Assembly (NCBI GenBank): GCA_002371135.1
Contig: DFGB01000011.1
Coordinates: 330-49,581 of the forward strand
DNA: 49,252 nt
Direction: 5' to 3'
Origin: Verrucomicrobia bacterium UBA3761
GTDB taxonomy: Bacteria; Verrucomicrobiota; Kiritimatiellia; RFP12; UBA1067
Both the position numbers and the translations under genes were made by a program. Of the stretch, positions 20,858 to 29,101 are shown piece by piece. The notes under the pieces are model-generated. The model was given only the letters and a program-made list of their open reading frames with translations, ran no database searches and was not told the DNA's origin. Numbering within the stretch: position 1 is the first letter of the stretch; every line of letters starts with the position of its first letter.

Positions 20858-22522
20858 TTATCCAATTTCGATACTGCGCATATTGTAGCGTTTAGAGGCG
20901 GCATTTGTCAAAGGCGGGCGATCGCAGCGCGCCGCCTCGAGGTAGGCGGCACGGAGACGCGCGCCGGCATCTTTCACATCGACGACACATTGCTTTTCGC
21001 AGGCACCCACGGCATCCCGCATTGATTCGCAGAGCCGTTCGGGAAGAACCGTTGTCGCCTGATATACATCCCATGCCGTCCACGCAGTACCTCCGAGAAA
21101 GATTGCCGCGCCGGCAATATCGCCAAACGGGAACGGTCCATCGGCGGCGGCGGCTCCGCCGGCCGCAACCGTAGCGGTCGCCTCGCGAGCGGCCATCTTG
21201 CCAAGCACTTTTGCCACCATGGAAACCGTCTCGCGCGCGCAAATCAACTCGACTGCCGCAGCCCACGCCGCCGCGTTCTGCCCTTTGCGCAGTTCTGTCC
21301 TGACTCCATCGATTCCATGCGAGACCTCTGCCAAAATTGCGTCGTAGCGGGCATTGTCAACCAGCGCAGTATCGACGCCGCGCTCTTTCATCTCGACATT
21401 GCAAACGATACGCGCGCGCTCCATGCGCGTCGCATACCTCGCCACGCATTCCCAGACCGCGTCTCTTGCCGCGTAAAGTTCTAGATAGAAACCCTTTTCA
21501 AGTTCCCCGTTCACCAAGGCCTCTGTGGTGTTCGTCCCCTTCACTTTGTCCACGGCCAGCGCTTTCACAAGTCCTGCGCAACGGGCCAGAGAGCCAAACC
21601 TTGCCGCAACTGCCGGGACCATGTTTTCCACTTGACCGAAATGCTCGTTCGCGACCGACTCGACAGACGCGATGAACTCGTTCTCGGCACGATCGAGTTC
21701 GGCGACATAATCGGCACGGATGCGCTTGATCTCATCTGCGAGTCTGCTGTTGGAATTTGAAATCCGAGGCGAGTCGCCCGCCGCACCAAAGCGGCCGCCT
21801 GATTCCCTGTCGGCAATTCGCCAGATTCCAATAACAGTCAGCAGAACAAATCCGGCGATCATCGCAAGCAAATACGCATTCACCTTGCCGGACTTCGTCG
21901 CGACAGTCTGGTCGACGGCGACGTCCCGGACCGCCTGTCCTAAAGATGCATTTTCTTCGACCTTCTTTGCAAGACGTTTCGTAAATTTTGTCGATATAAA
22001 ATCGCTTGCCGCACGTACCGACTTCGCGAACGGCCAGAGAATCCATGCGAGAAACCCTGCCAGCACTACGCCAAGCGGAATCACGGACCACTTCAATGAC
22101 GAAGACAGCGAATCCGCAACCTGGGGCACAAGATCCGGATTATGCTCCACGGCCTTGCCGATGCTCTCGCACGTCGACTGCACGCCGTCGGAAACTTCAT
22201 GCGCAGCGACAACAGCCGCCGTCGCTCCCCCTGCGGCCAAAATGTTCTTCGGCGTCGCGACGTTCCGCGCCATTTCGCCGGCAGACTTTGCGAGTGCGCG
22301 GTTGCGCGCCCTCTCCGCCTGTGCCGCAAGCAATGCCGGCGACGCCCCGGCGGCCATCCTGCCCCCGGCGTGCGCTGCCGCCACTGCACCGACCTTCTTG
22401 GCCTCTGTCTTCACGGCCGTCTTTGCGGCTATCTTCTCAGTTGTTTTTACAACGAGCGACGCAGGCGAACCGAATGCCGCAAACACGGTGATCATCATGA
22501 CCATTGCTATTGATTTCTTCAT
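20858..22522 (-). CDS. secreted or membrane protein of unknown function
   Basis: The 554-residue protein starts with a signal peptide (about 1-20) and an Ala/Lys-rich segment. Two clear transmembrane helices lie near residues 145-165 (WSVIPLGVVLAGFLAWILWP) and 215-235, and a third Gly/Ala-rich hydrophobic stretch near 480-500. Between them is a helical region with several cysteines. No family is recognised. GAGAGG lies upstream of the ATG. It is the last gene of a minus-strand cluster that starts at 26571. Its first residues (MKKSIAMVMMI) resemble those of the Sel1 protein at 35655 (MKRAISIVMMI), hinting at a shared origin of the two clusters. Confidence 0.6.
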   Translation of the reverse strand: MKKSIAMVMMITVFAAFGSPASLVVKTTEKIAAKTAVKTEAKKVGAVAAAHAGGRMAAGASPALLAAQAERARNRALAKSAGEMARNVATPKNILAAGGATAAVVAAHEVSDGVQSTCESIGKAVEHNPDLVPQVADSLSSSLKWSVIPLGVVLAGFLAWILWPFAKSVRAASDFISTKFTKRLAKKVEENASLGQAVRDVAVDQTVATKSGKVNAYLLAMIAGFVLLTVIGIWRIADRESGGRFGAAGDSPRISNSNSRLADEIKRIRADYVAELDRAENEFIASVESVANEHFGQVENMVPAVAARFGSLARCAGLVKALAVDKVKGTNTTEALVNGELEKGFYLELYAARDAVWECVARYATRMERARIVCNVEMKERGVDTALVDNARYDAILAEVSHGIDGVRTELRKGQNAAAWAAAVELICARETVSMVAKVLGKMAAREATATVAAGGAAAADGPFPFGDIAGAAIFLGGTAWTAWDVYQATTVLPERLCESMRDAVGACEKQCVVDVKDAGARLRAAYLEAARCDRPPLTNAASKRYNMRSIEIG

Positions 22523-22618
22523 ACTTCGACCTCTCTATTGTTTTTTCCCCTGTTGTTTTGACGTTGGCGTTACCGCACAACCATTCGCAGAAAATCCAAG
22601 AACGGATATCCAAGGCTC

Positions 22619-23908
22619 CTATCCGTTGAACAGCGCCTCGCGGAGCTTTTCCGGCGACGCTTTGCAGTTGCGCGGAAGGCTCAGCACGAGCGAGCAATTT
22701 TCCGGACGGAAGATCTCGGCCGCAAGGCCCTGCAGGTCGGAGGCCGATGTGCTGCGAATGCGTTCCACTTCCGCATCGACTCCTTCAATTTTCCTATGAT
22801 TTTCCAAGCAGTTATTAAGTATGGTGTATTCTTTCTCACAGCTGGATTCGTTTTCCAAGATGGCAATACTTGCAAACTTCTCGCGTTGAAACGAGAGTTC
22901 CTGCCGTCCGACTGGTTTGCGAGCGAGCTCTCTAAGTTCATGTCCGCAGAGCGCGAGCACCTTCTCGATTGAATCCGGCGATACCGAAGCGCCTATATTT
23001 ATAATCCCAAAATCTTCTTCTGCGATGAAGTTGGCCCCAACTACATAGGCAAGGCCATTACGCCCGCGTACGTTTCGAAACAGACGTGAATTAGCATCTC
23101 CTCCGAGTATGTCTGTGAGAAGTGCCTGTGCGTATTTACGAGAATCGGAATTCGTCACGCCGCGAAATGATATCATGAACGTCGCTTCCGACTCGTCGCA
23201 GCGATCTACCGCAACAGGTTTTATGGGCCAATCGGGGGAGATCCGGCGATAGCGAGGCTCTGGGGCGTCCGAAAGCGCATTGAACACAGGGAGTACGCGC
23301 TCTACGATTTCATCGTGGTCAACCTTGCCTGTCGCAATGAACAACGCGCCATGCGATGTGTAACGCGCACGGTGGAATGCCTTGAGAGATTTCTCGTCAA
23401 TAGACGATATCGACTTTGGCGTTCCGATGATTGGCCTGCCGATCGGATGCCCTGACCACATTGACTTGTATACCAGGTGAATAAGCCTGCGATTCGAATC
23501 GTCTGCCATCATCCTGATTTCCGCGAGAATAGCATTGCGCTCAATCTCGATTTCTGATTGTGTAAATAGTGGATGCGCAATCGCGTCTCCCAAGACATCG
23601 ATAGTTTCCCCTATGCCGTAGGCTGGCACACGCGCATAAAAACCGGTCCAGAGAGATGTTGTTGCGGCATTTTTGTATCCACCGAATCTGCCTAGGATGC
23701 GATTGATGATTTTCTGCGATGGATATTTCTCCGATCCGCGCAGAATCATGTGTTCGGCAAAGTGGCTCCATCCCGCCTCGGACGCCTTTTCGCGACGGCT
23801 TCCCATCGGAATGTGGAACCCGAGGCGGCAGACATTGGACCCCTGCATCGCCGACGTCGCGATGCGCGCGCCATTGTCAAGTTTCGTGATTTTTACATTT
23901 TCCAGCAT
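22619..23908 (-). CDS. M16 family zinc metallopeptidase
   Basis: The 429-residue protein is an insulinase-type (M16) peptidase. The inverted zinc motif HxxEH is present as HFAEH (residues 49-53), with the third ligand Glu123 or Glu130 in a helix about 75 residues on, as in the family. The second, non-catalytic half includes the region around GRNGLAYVVGANF that closes the clamshell. Length matches single-unit bacterial M16B proteins, which act in pairs or as dimers. It has no signal peptide and is probably cytoplasmic. AAAGG precedes the ATG by about 8 bases. In RiPP clusters M16 enzymes can trim leader peptides, so a role for the nearby graspetide cassette is conceivable but unproven. Confidence 0.88.
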   Translation of the reverse strand: MLENVKITKLDNGARIATSAMQGSNVCRLGFHIPMGSRREKASEAGWSHFAEHMILRGSEKYPSQKIINRILGRFGGYKNAATTSLWTGFYARVPAYGIGETIDVLGDAIAHPLFTQSEIEIERNAILAEIRMMADDSNRRLIHLVYKSMWSGHPIGRPIIGTPKSISSIDEKSLKAFHRARYTSHGALFIATGKVDHDEIVERVLPVFNALSDAPEPRYRRISPDWPIKPVAVDRCDESEATFMISFRGVTNSDSRKYAQALLTDILGGDANSRLFRNVRGRNGLAYVVGANFIAEEDFGIINIGASVSPDSIEKVLALCGHELRELARKPVGRQELSFQREKFASIAILENESSCEKEYTILNNCLENHRKIEGVDAEVERIRSTSASDLQGLAAEIFRPENCSLVLSLPRNCKASPEKLREALFNG

Positions 23909-24083
23909 AGATAATGCCTTTAACCGATTATTTAAATTCGTTCACTGTCGGATTGCGACTTGAAAAACCTTCCGATTTCACTTGCAATCTTCTCACTTTC
24001 TTCTGCAATGTATCATACGAGACAAATACGAAAATCTGACACGGCAATTCCAATAAATCGTTTCATGCCGACATTTCAACTTG

Positions 24084-24359
24084 CTAGAACAACTTCCCTA
24101 CATGAATGCCATCTGAGCCTACATAAACTTCTCCTTTCCGCGGACGCCATGTCCTGTGAAAGTACTCACCGGAGCCACCGCATTTGCGACAAGTCTTGCC
24201 GTGGACCTTGCCTGTTCCATTGCACCGCCAACATTCGCCGCTTACATCCTTATTCCTGCATCCGAATACGTTCTTACCATGTTTCACATGATTCTTCTTG
24301 TTTGATTTCCCACTCAAACAACTCAATATCACAGCACCGACCAAAAGTTCGCCTATCAT
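24084..24359 (-). CDS. small protein with DnaJ-type zinc finger
   Basis: The 91-residue product has a hydrophobic N-terminus (about 1-15, possibly a membrane anchor or a lipoprotein-like LSC) and then a pair of CxxCxGxG elements, CWRCNGTG and CRKCGGSG, which in DnaJ bind zinc. No J domain is present. A second zinc-finger gene of similar style lies at 31836-32737 in the sister cluster. The function is unknown. Confidence 0.65.
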   Translation of the reverse strand: MIGELLVGAVILSCLSGKSNKKNHVKHGKNVFGCRNKDVSGECWRCNGTGKVHGKTCRKCGGSGEYFHRTWRPRKGEVYVGSDGIHVGKLF

Positions 24360-24427
24360 TTTGTTGTTTCCTTTCTTGAAAATTTCATATCCATTTCTTT
24401 GTTTCCAAGCATATTAACAGCATTGCG

Positions 24428-25789
24428 CTATTTTGTCCTCGCCTCTGGATTAAGCCACCCATAATCGCAAACTTTCCGCTGCGCGGCAATATGCCCCTGC
24501 TCTGCTGCCTTAAGATACCATTTTACCGCCTCTGACTCATCAACCTCTACACCCCAGACATTAAACCCTTCGTAATAACATTCGCCTAGCTGGTATTGGG
24601 CTTCGGGATGCCCATGTTCTGCAGCTTTGCGAAACCATCTCGCTGCCAAGAATGGATTTTCCATTGCGCAATTCTCTCCCCAGTAAAGCAACCCCATACG
24701 ATATTGAGCTTCGGCATCGTCTCGCTTAACATCATTGTAGTATTGCTCCAACCTTGATTTTGCCCGTTCATCTCCTTGCTCCATCAGCTTGCAGAACCAC
24801 CGCTCTGCCTCATCCAGATCTTGCGCCACTCCATCGCCAATCGAATAACAGGCACAAAGATCTCGCTGCGCCTTGATATATCCCCGTTCAGCAGCTTTAC
24901 GATACCATTCCACCGCTTTTATTTTATCCTCCTTTACACCATCGCCATTGTAATGGCAACGCCCAAGACGATATTGCGCTTCAACATCTCCACATTCAGC
25001 CGCTTTGACATACCATCTAACCGCCATCTGTTTATCTACCGGCACGGCGCCCCAACCGCAGAAATACAAATCTCCAAGGCTAAGCTGTACAATACCAAGT
25101 TGGCGTTGTGCGTCATCATGGCCTTGGTGCGCCGCTTTTTCAAGCCACTTGCTCGCTTCCAGAAAGTCGTTAAGCAAGCCGTTTCTGCAAACAAAAAAGC
25201 AAAGGCCCAGTCTGTATTGCGCTTCAGGGTCGCCACGTTCCGCGGCTTTACGGCATGTTTCTATATTTGCCGTGTCGCAAGTAGCCCGCGCCTCTATTTT
25301 AACCCTGACACCGAAGTCTGGAACACATAATTTATCATCTTCTACTGCAAAGACGTGAATCCGGCGTTTGCCGGATTCTTGCATCGCAACAACCCATGAA
25401 TATTCTTTGGCATATTGCCTGTAGCGATCGTTGGAAATAATGTGATTCCCGTCTTCGTTCGCTCGAAATAAAATAAATGTATCGGCTTGCGAGCCGCCCG
25501 GACATAACAATGTATGGGAGCGATCAGCAATTTGCGATTCAACAAACTCCTTGCCTTCGTCATCAATGTCTTTAATGTGCAAAATGTTCGCGTCGAAATA
25601 CAAGAACCATTCTATCTTATTGCATTTTAGCCAATCAAGCAACGTCTTGAGTGCCCGCCATCCAAAATGTTTGTCGTGGCGAACAACATTGCTACCGTCA
25701 ATCAACTCTGGCGCGTCGCCAAGAAAACTCAGTGACTTATACATGTTGTTTTGTCCTTTCGGATTTGGTTCAACACCCTTTTCGTTCAT
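24428..25789 (-). CDS. NYN-type nuclease domain fused to Sel1 repeats
   Basis: The 453-residue protein joins two unrelated parts. Residues about 26-165 show the PIN/NYN ribonuclease pattern: LIDGSNV with Asp31, FDAN with Asp66, ADTFIL with Asp103 and the SND triad at 119-121. Residues about 180-445 are six or seven Sel1-like repeats (AAERGDPEAQYRLG and relatives), a protein-binding solenoid. No signal peptide is seen, so it should be cytoplasmic. I infer an RNase recruited or regulated through its solenoid. AAAGGGAC lies before the ATG at 25789; a second ATG 15 codons on is possible. Its start overlaps the end of the preceding broken gene's reading frame. Confidence 0.8.
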   Translation of the reverse strand: MNEKGVEPNPKGQNNMYKSLSFLGDAPELIDGSNVVRHDKHFGWRALKTLLDWLKCNKIEWFLYFDANILHIKDIDDEGKEFVESQIADRSHTLLCPGGSQADTFILFRANEDGNHIISNDRYRQYAKEYSWVVAMQESGKRRIHVFAVEDDKLCVPDFGVRVKIEARATCDTANIETCRKAAERGDPEAQYRLGLCFFVCRNGLLNDFLEASKWLEKAAHQGHDDAQRQLGIVQLSLGDLYFCGWGAVPVDKQMAVRWYVKAAECGDVEAQYRLGRCHYNGDGVKEDKIKAVEWYRKAAERGYIKAQRDLCACYSIGDGVAQDLDEAERWFCKLMEQGDERAKSRLEQYYNDVKRDDAEAQYRMGLLYWGENCAMENPFLAARWFRKAAEHGHPEAQYQLGECYYEGFNVWGVEVDESEAVKWYLKAAEQGHIAAQRKVCDYGWLNPEARTK

Positions 25790-26255
25790 TGCAGGTCCCT
25801 TTCAATATCTCAGATATCAGCCTGCCCAGTATAAACTGATGGGTGTAGGCCAATGTTTCACTTCCTGCCGGATTCATCTCAGCACCCGCTTTATACCACA
25901 AAATCTATGCAACATGCAGTGATTCATGCGATAACGTAAGCATATCATCAATCAGACAAGGGCGATAGCTGTTGATTCGCATAATAAAGTTATTGCGATC
26001 GCTTACACGAACAGCCGCATTAGCCGGATCGTCGACCTCTTCGGCAAATTGCTTGACAACAGCAAGCATCTCAGAATCGTCTTTGAACCTCGTCCAACCA
26101 CTATCCACCAACTTCGCTATACTCCCTATGTGCAGATGGATAGTGGAGTGCCATTGTTGAGATTCGATCTTGAACCAGCCTGTCACCTCATCGTCTATTG
26201 TTGCGTTGGACAGATTATGTTCTTGGCCGTCCACTGTGATCTTCTTCTGTTTCAT
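25770..26255 (-). pseudogene. HExxH metallopeptidase-like gene interrupted by an in-frame TAG
   Basis: From ATG 26253-26255 (GGGAGG just upstream) the frame runs 116 codons to TAG at 25905-25907, directly after LSHESLHVA, an HExxH zinc motif. Beyond the TAG the same frame stays open for 44 codons to TGA at 25770-25772 and reads like the expected rest of such a domain, with SETLAYTHQF supplying a likely third ligand and an amphipathic helix. The TAG therefore probably inactivates the protein. TAG is an ordinary stop in this window (leuA, leuL), so recoding is unlikely. A short functional protein ending at the TAG cannot be excluded. Confidence 0.6.
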
Positions 26256-26372
26256 TTTGCCTCCCATTTAGTAGATTGTTTTCTCCTCTTTTTCAGTAAA
26301 CACATTATTCTGCATCACAAAATAAGAGATGTGCCAATGTAGCCGCAATGCGCATATGCAATCTTCAAACAC

Positions 26373-26407
26373 TTTTTGTCCCAGATGCCATGGCACTGGG
26401 ACAAAAA
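26373..26407. repeat. perfect 12-bp inverted repeat with inner palindrome
   Basis: TTTTTGTCCCAG (26373-26384) mirrors CTGGGACAAAAA (26396-26407), enclosing TGCCATGGCA. On either strand the T run precedes the stem, so it is not a standard intrinsic terminator. It lies 18 bases beyond the stop of the lipoprotein gene. Confidence 0.6.
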
Positions 26408-26424
26408 TGGACAAGGGCGAAATG

Positions 26425-26571
26425 TCATTTGTATTGGCCATTCAAAGAATTGTATGGCTGAAGATGTCCTCCTCCGCCCATCTTTTCGGGATCGCATCCC
26501 GAAACTGCCATCAATCCGGCCAGCGCAACCACTGCGACTAAACCGATCCATGATTTCTTTACGGTCTTCAT
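26425..26571 (-). CDS. small lipoprotein
   Basis: The 48-codon frame from ATG 26569-26571 has a strong ribosome-binding site (AAAGG) and a lipoprotein signal ending VSGC. The mature part is about 22 residues with GGGG, no recognisable domain. It is the first gene of the minus-strand cluster 20858-26571 and lies 76 bases downstream of the conserved 440-bp element. The role is unknown. Confidence 0.65.
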   Translation of the reverse strand: MKTVKKSWIGLVAVVALAGLMAVSGCDPEKMGGGGHLQPYNSLNGQYK

Positions 26572-26647
26572 TGCATCCTTTGTTTTTTGCACGGGTTTTA
26601 CTGCCAAGCCGTCGCCCTAAAACCCATAAAACAGGCCGGCCTCACTT

Positions 26648-27083
26648 CCCTCGGGCTTGCGCCCTGGCAGACACCGGAAAAGGCGGAAAACGGAAACCTC
26701 CTCCGGTGCATCGGATGAGGCGCCTGAGAGAGCCCGTAAAGATACACCGAAGGAGGCGAAACTGCATTATGAGGGCAGCTGTCCCTTCTGTGCGTCTTTA
26801 CAAGCATAGTTTCTCAGGCTTTCTTGCGACGCGTCCCAAGTCCGCAAGGATTGCTCCCGCGCGGGAAATCTATTTGCCGCCGCGATCCGAGGATGCCCCA
26901 TTTCGCTTTGGCAGACAATATTATACCATAAAACCAGACCTGCGTGCGGAATAAATCGACGGAAAATGGCGCGGCCTTTTCCCGACAACCTTTCTTCCGC
27001 CCGCAGGTCCGCCCGGGCTCTCTCAGCCGGGTGTCCGCCTAATGGCACTATAATATACGGGGCGAAAACGGAAATCTGACAAG
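26648..27083. repeat. 440-bp structured non-coding element, copy 1
   Basis: This segment matches 35690-36138 along its whole length at high identity, without a conserved reading frame. Conserved helices include 26653-26664 (GGGC with a GCAA loop when read on minus), 26722-26729 with 26812-26819, and 26736-26742 with 26795-26801; the last changes T-A to G-C in copy 2, a compensatory change. Long-range pairing of 26724-26736 with 27014-27026 (13 bp) excludes the local one. A TATAAT on minus (26925-26920) would start a 340-base leader for the lipoprotein gene; on plus the element precedes the graspetide operon. Bases 26608-27172 contain no gene. The active strand is not settled. Confidence 0.75.
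26920..26925 (-). promoter_or_regulatory. -10 box inside element copy 1
   Basis: On the minus strand the context ATGGTATAATAT is identical to other promoters here (43630, 12019). Transcription would begin near 26912 with GCCAAAGCG and read toward 26571. No clear -35 box is seen. Confidence 0.5.
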
Positions 27084-27141
27084 GAATCCGGCGAAAGACA
27101 TTGTGCGCGGCTGCCAATATTCGCCGCAAGTTGTCAGATTT
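27072..27141 (+). promoter_or_regulatory. nested stem-loop before the graspetide operon
   Basis: AAATCTGACAA (27072-27082) and TTGTCAGATTT (27131-27141) are perfect 11-base inverted repeats; GGCGAA (27090-27095) pairs with TTCGCC (27120-27125) inside. A TATAAT at 27050-27055 on plus could start a transcript carrying this structure as the 5' leader of the ABC gene. Function unknown. Confidence 0.5.
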
Positions 27142-27172
27142 TACGGAATGCCGCGTATATGCATTTGTGAAC

Positions 27173-28828
27173 ATGACAGCGAAAGACACTTTGCAAAAGC
27201 ATTTCAAGCGGACAAGATTCCTGGCGAACACGCTCGCGTCGTCCCCTGTGGTATTGTTTGTCTATACGCCGCTTCTCGTTGCGCAGACTGCGGCGGGAAT
27301 AGCCGTGCCGTTCGCGACAGGCCGTTTCATCGACGCACTCATCGGCGGCGCCGCGCCGTGGCTGCCGTTTGCGACCATGGCCTCGCTGATGCTGGCGCGT
27401 TCGGCGTTGGCGCCATTTCTCCAGCGGCTCGTCCTTTCCCGCGCCCGCAACATTGAACTTAAGCTCCAGATGCGGGTGCTGGACGCCGCGATGGACCTTT
27501 CGCCGGCGGAACTCGCACCGCTCGCGAACGGCAAACTCGTCGCGAAACTCGTACGCGACGCATACTCAGTCGGCGGCTTCGTCGGGGGGCTGTACCCGCG
27601 TTTCATCGTCGCAATCGTCACGATGTTCGCGGCGGGCGCGGCGCTGTATTCGCGCTCGGCCGCATTGGGACTGGCCTTCATGTCGTTCATCCCCCTCGCG
27701 ATTGCGATGTTTTGTCCATTCGCGAAGCGGTTCGCGCGAAACTCCCGTTCCGTGCGCACGCGAAGCGACGGCGCGTATTCGACGCTATTCGAATTCTTCC
27801 ATTCGCTTCCGTTCCTGCGCATGCTGGACGCCGAACGCCGCTTTGCGGACGGGCCGCGCGCGACGATAGAATCCCTGAAAACCGCAAACCGCGACATGGA
27901 TCGGTTGGGCGCCGCCTTCGGCGCTCTGCTTGGTGCCATCCTCGTCGCCGGCGAAATCATCGTGCCGGGGATCGCCGGCGCATACGCCACGAAAGGCGCG
28001 ATTCCTGTAGGCGACGTGGTCGTTTACCAGCTGTTATTTCTCGCTGCCATGCAATCGGTGCAGGGGATGGTTTCGCTCCTCCCGGAGACGGCATCCCTGC
28101 GCGAAGGCATCGATTCGCTTGGCGAAATGCTTTCGCGCCACGCGCCGGAGCGCATCCGCAAAAAGACCGGCGCCGTCGAAAGCATAGAATTTCGCAATGT
28201 GACATTCTCCTATCCCGGGGCGGAAAGCCGCCCTGTCGTCAAAGACTTCTCCGCCGTATTCCGCGACGGCAGGGCGTATGCGTTCACGGGCGGCAACGGC
28301 GCAGGCAAGACGACGCTCCTCAAACTGGCCATTGGCGCGCTGGAGCCGCAGTCGGGCGAAATACTCGTCAACGGCGAGCCGTTGAATACATTCGACGCAG
28401 GCTCTTTCAGACGGGAACTTGGAATCGTCTTCCAGGACAGCCTGTTCGTCGCGGGTTCCTTGCGCGACAATATCACCATGCGCGACCCGAAGTTCACAGA
28501 CGCCGATGTCGCGGCGGCCGCGCGGCAGAGCGGATTCGACGCAGTCGTCGATAGATTGCCGGACAGCCTCGATACGCGCATATCAGTATGCGGGCAGTCG
28601 CTCTCCGGCGGCGAACTGCAACGCCTGGCGATCGCAAGAGCGCTTGTCCGCGCTCCAAGCGTGCTCGTGTTGGACGAGGCCACCAACCATCTCGACGCCG
28701 CCGCAAGGAAAGCGTTCGCGGAAATGTTCCGCCGCCTCGCCAAAGATCGTATCGTCCTCATCGTCAGCCACGACGAGTCGATTGTAAATCTATGCGACGA
28801 AAAGATTTTTTGTCAGATTGCCAAATAG
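27173..28828 (+). CDS. ABC exporter of the graspetide cluster
   Basis: The product (551 residues) is a half-size ABC exporter: about six membrane helices in residues 1-300, then an ATP-binding domain with Walker A GGNGAGKTT (near 372), Q loop FQDS, signature LSGGE (near 477), Walker B VLVLDEATNHLD and the H-loop His in VSHDES. There is no N-terminal C39 peptidase domain, so it would not cleave the leader itself. I start at ATG 27173; a GTG two codons earlier is possible. It is followed after 76 bases by the precursor peptide gene, and I infer that it exports the modified peptide. ABC half-transporters are regular partners of ATP-grasp RiPP ligases. Confidence 0.88.
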   Translation: MTAKDTLQKHFKRTRFLANTLASSPVVLFVYTPLLVAQTAAGIAVPFATGRFIDALIGGAAPWLPFATMASLMLARSALAPFLQRLVLSRARNIELKLQMRVLDAAMDLSPAELAPLANGKLVAKLVRDAYSVGGFVGGLYPRFIVAIVTMFAAGAALYSRSAALGLAFMSFIPLAIAMFCPFAKRFARNSRSVRTRSDGAYSTLFEFFHSLPFLRMLDAERRFADGPRATIESLKTANRDMDRLGAAFGALLGAILVAGEIIVPGIAGAYATKGAIPVGDVVVYQLLFLAAMQSVQGMVSLLPETASLREGIDSLGEMLSRHAPERIRKKTGAVESIEFRNVTFSYPGAESRPVVKDFSAVFRDGRAYAFTGGNGAGKTTLLKLAIGALEPQSGEILVNGEPLNTFDAGSFRRELGIVFQDSLFVAGSLRDNITMRDPKFTDADVAAAARQSGFDAVVDRLPDSLDTRISVCGQSLSGGELQRLAIARALVRAPSVLVLDEATNHLDAAARKAFAEMFRRLAKDRIVLIVSHDESIVNLCDEKIFCQIAK

Positions 28829-28904
28829 CCTTCGTATTTTATGTTGCAACGGACGGGTGTCCGCTGCGTTTGGTTAACCAAAAACAAGAAACAAGGAGAA
28901 AAAA

Positions 28905-29033
28905 ATGACACCGAACGACATGGCGACCAGCATCTCTGGCATCGTCCAGACGGGAGACGGCAACATCACCGCTTCCACGAACTTCACATACACTTTCGAG
29001 CGTATGGACGATTCGAACACCTGGGATCGCTAA
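28905..29033 (+). CDS. candidate graspetide precursor peptide
   Basis: This 42-codon frame has an excellent ribosome-binding site (AAGGAG, 8 bases before the ATG) and sits between the exporter and the ATP-grasp ligase. Residues 1-26 look like a leader, containing GIVQTGDGN; residues 27-42 look like the core, rich in ester donors and acceptors: Thr28, Thr30, Ser37, Thr39 with Glu32, Asp35, Asp36, Asp41, and ending TWDR. Graspetide ligases join Thr/Ser (or Lys) to Asp/Glu side chains, so bicyclic products from Thr28/Thr30 to Glu32/Asp35/Asp36 are plausible. The core matches none of the published motifs I remember (such as the microviridin TxKYPSD). No leader protease site is obvious. Confidence 0.78.
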   Translation: MTPNDMATSISGIVQTGDGNITASTNFTYTFERMDDSNTWDR

Positions 29034-29050
29034 AGGTTCAGTCACGGCAC

Positions 29051-29080
29051 ACGTGGCTGGCGCGCGTATGCCAGCCACGT
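29051..29080 (+). terminator. strong hairpin after the precursor gene (partial terminator)
   Basis: ACGTGGCTGGC (29051-29061) and GCCAGCCACGT (29070-29080) form a perfect 11-bp stem with an 8-base loop, followed by only a weak T-containing tract. Placed between precursor and enzyme genes, it probably lowers ligase expression relative to precursor or protects the precursor mRNA end, as in many peptide operons. Confidence 0.65.
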
Positions 29081-29101
29081 TGCTTTCAAACAAGCCTGGC
29101 C

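Noticed and set aside
23909..24083. A short minus-strand frame with AEESEKIASEIGRFF.
   Set aside because: It has an in-frame TGA after 17 codons of a poor start, and a second overlapping frame is equally open; too weak to call a gene.
23960..24379. A 139-codon plus-strand frame.
   Set aside because: It is the antisense shadow of the zinc-finger gene and has His/Ser/Cys-rich composition without any start signal.
25905..25907. Pyrrolysine or suppressor read-through of TAG.
   Set aside because: TAG ends other genes here (leuA, leuL, the 19484 lipoprotein, the mutarotase), and no pyl genes are in view; a nonsense mutation is simpler.
26373..26407. Intrinsic terminator for the lipoprotein gene.
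   Set aside because: On both strands the T run precedes the stem and A residues follow it, so the U tract is on the wrong side.
28841..29101. N-terminal extension of the ATP-grasp ligase back to 28841.
   Set aside because: It overlaps the precursor gene and the hairpin in another frame; the natural N-terminus of the family begins at 29102.
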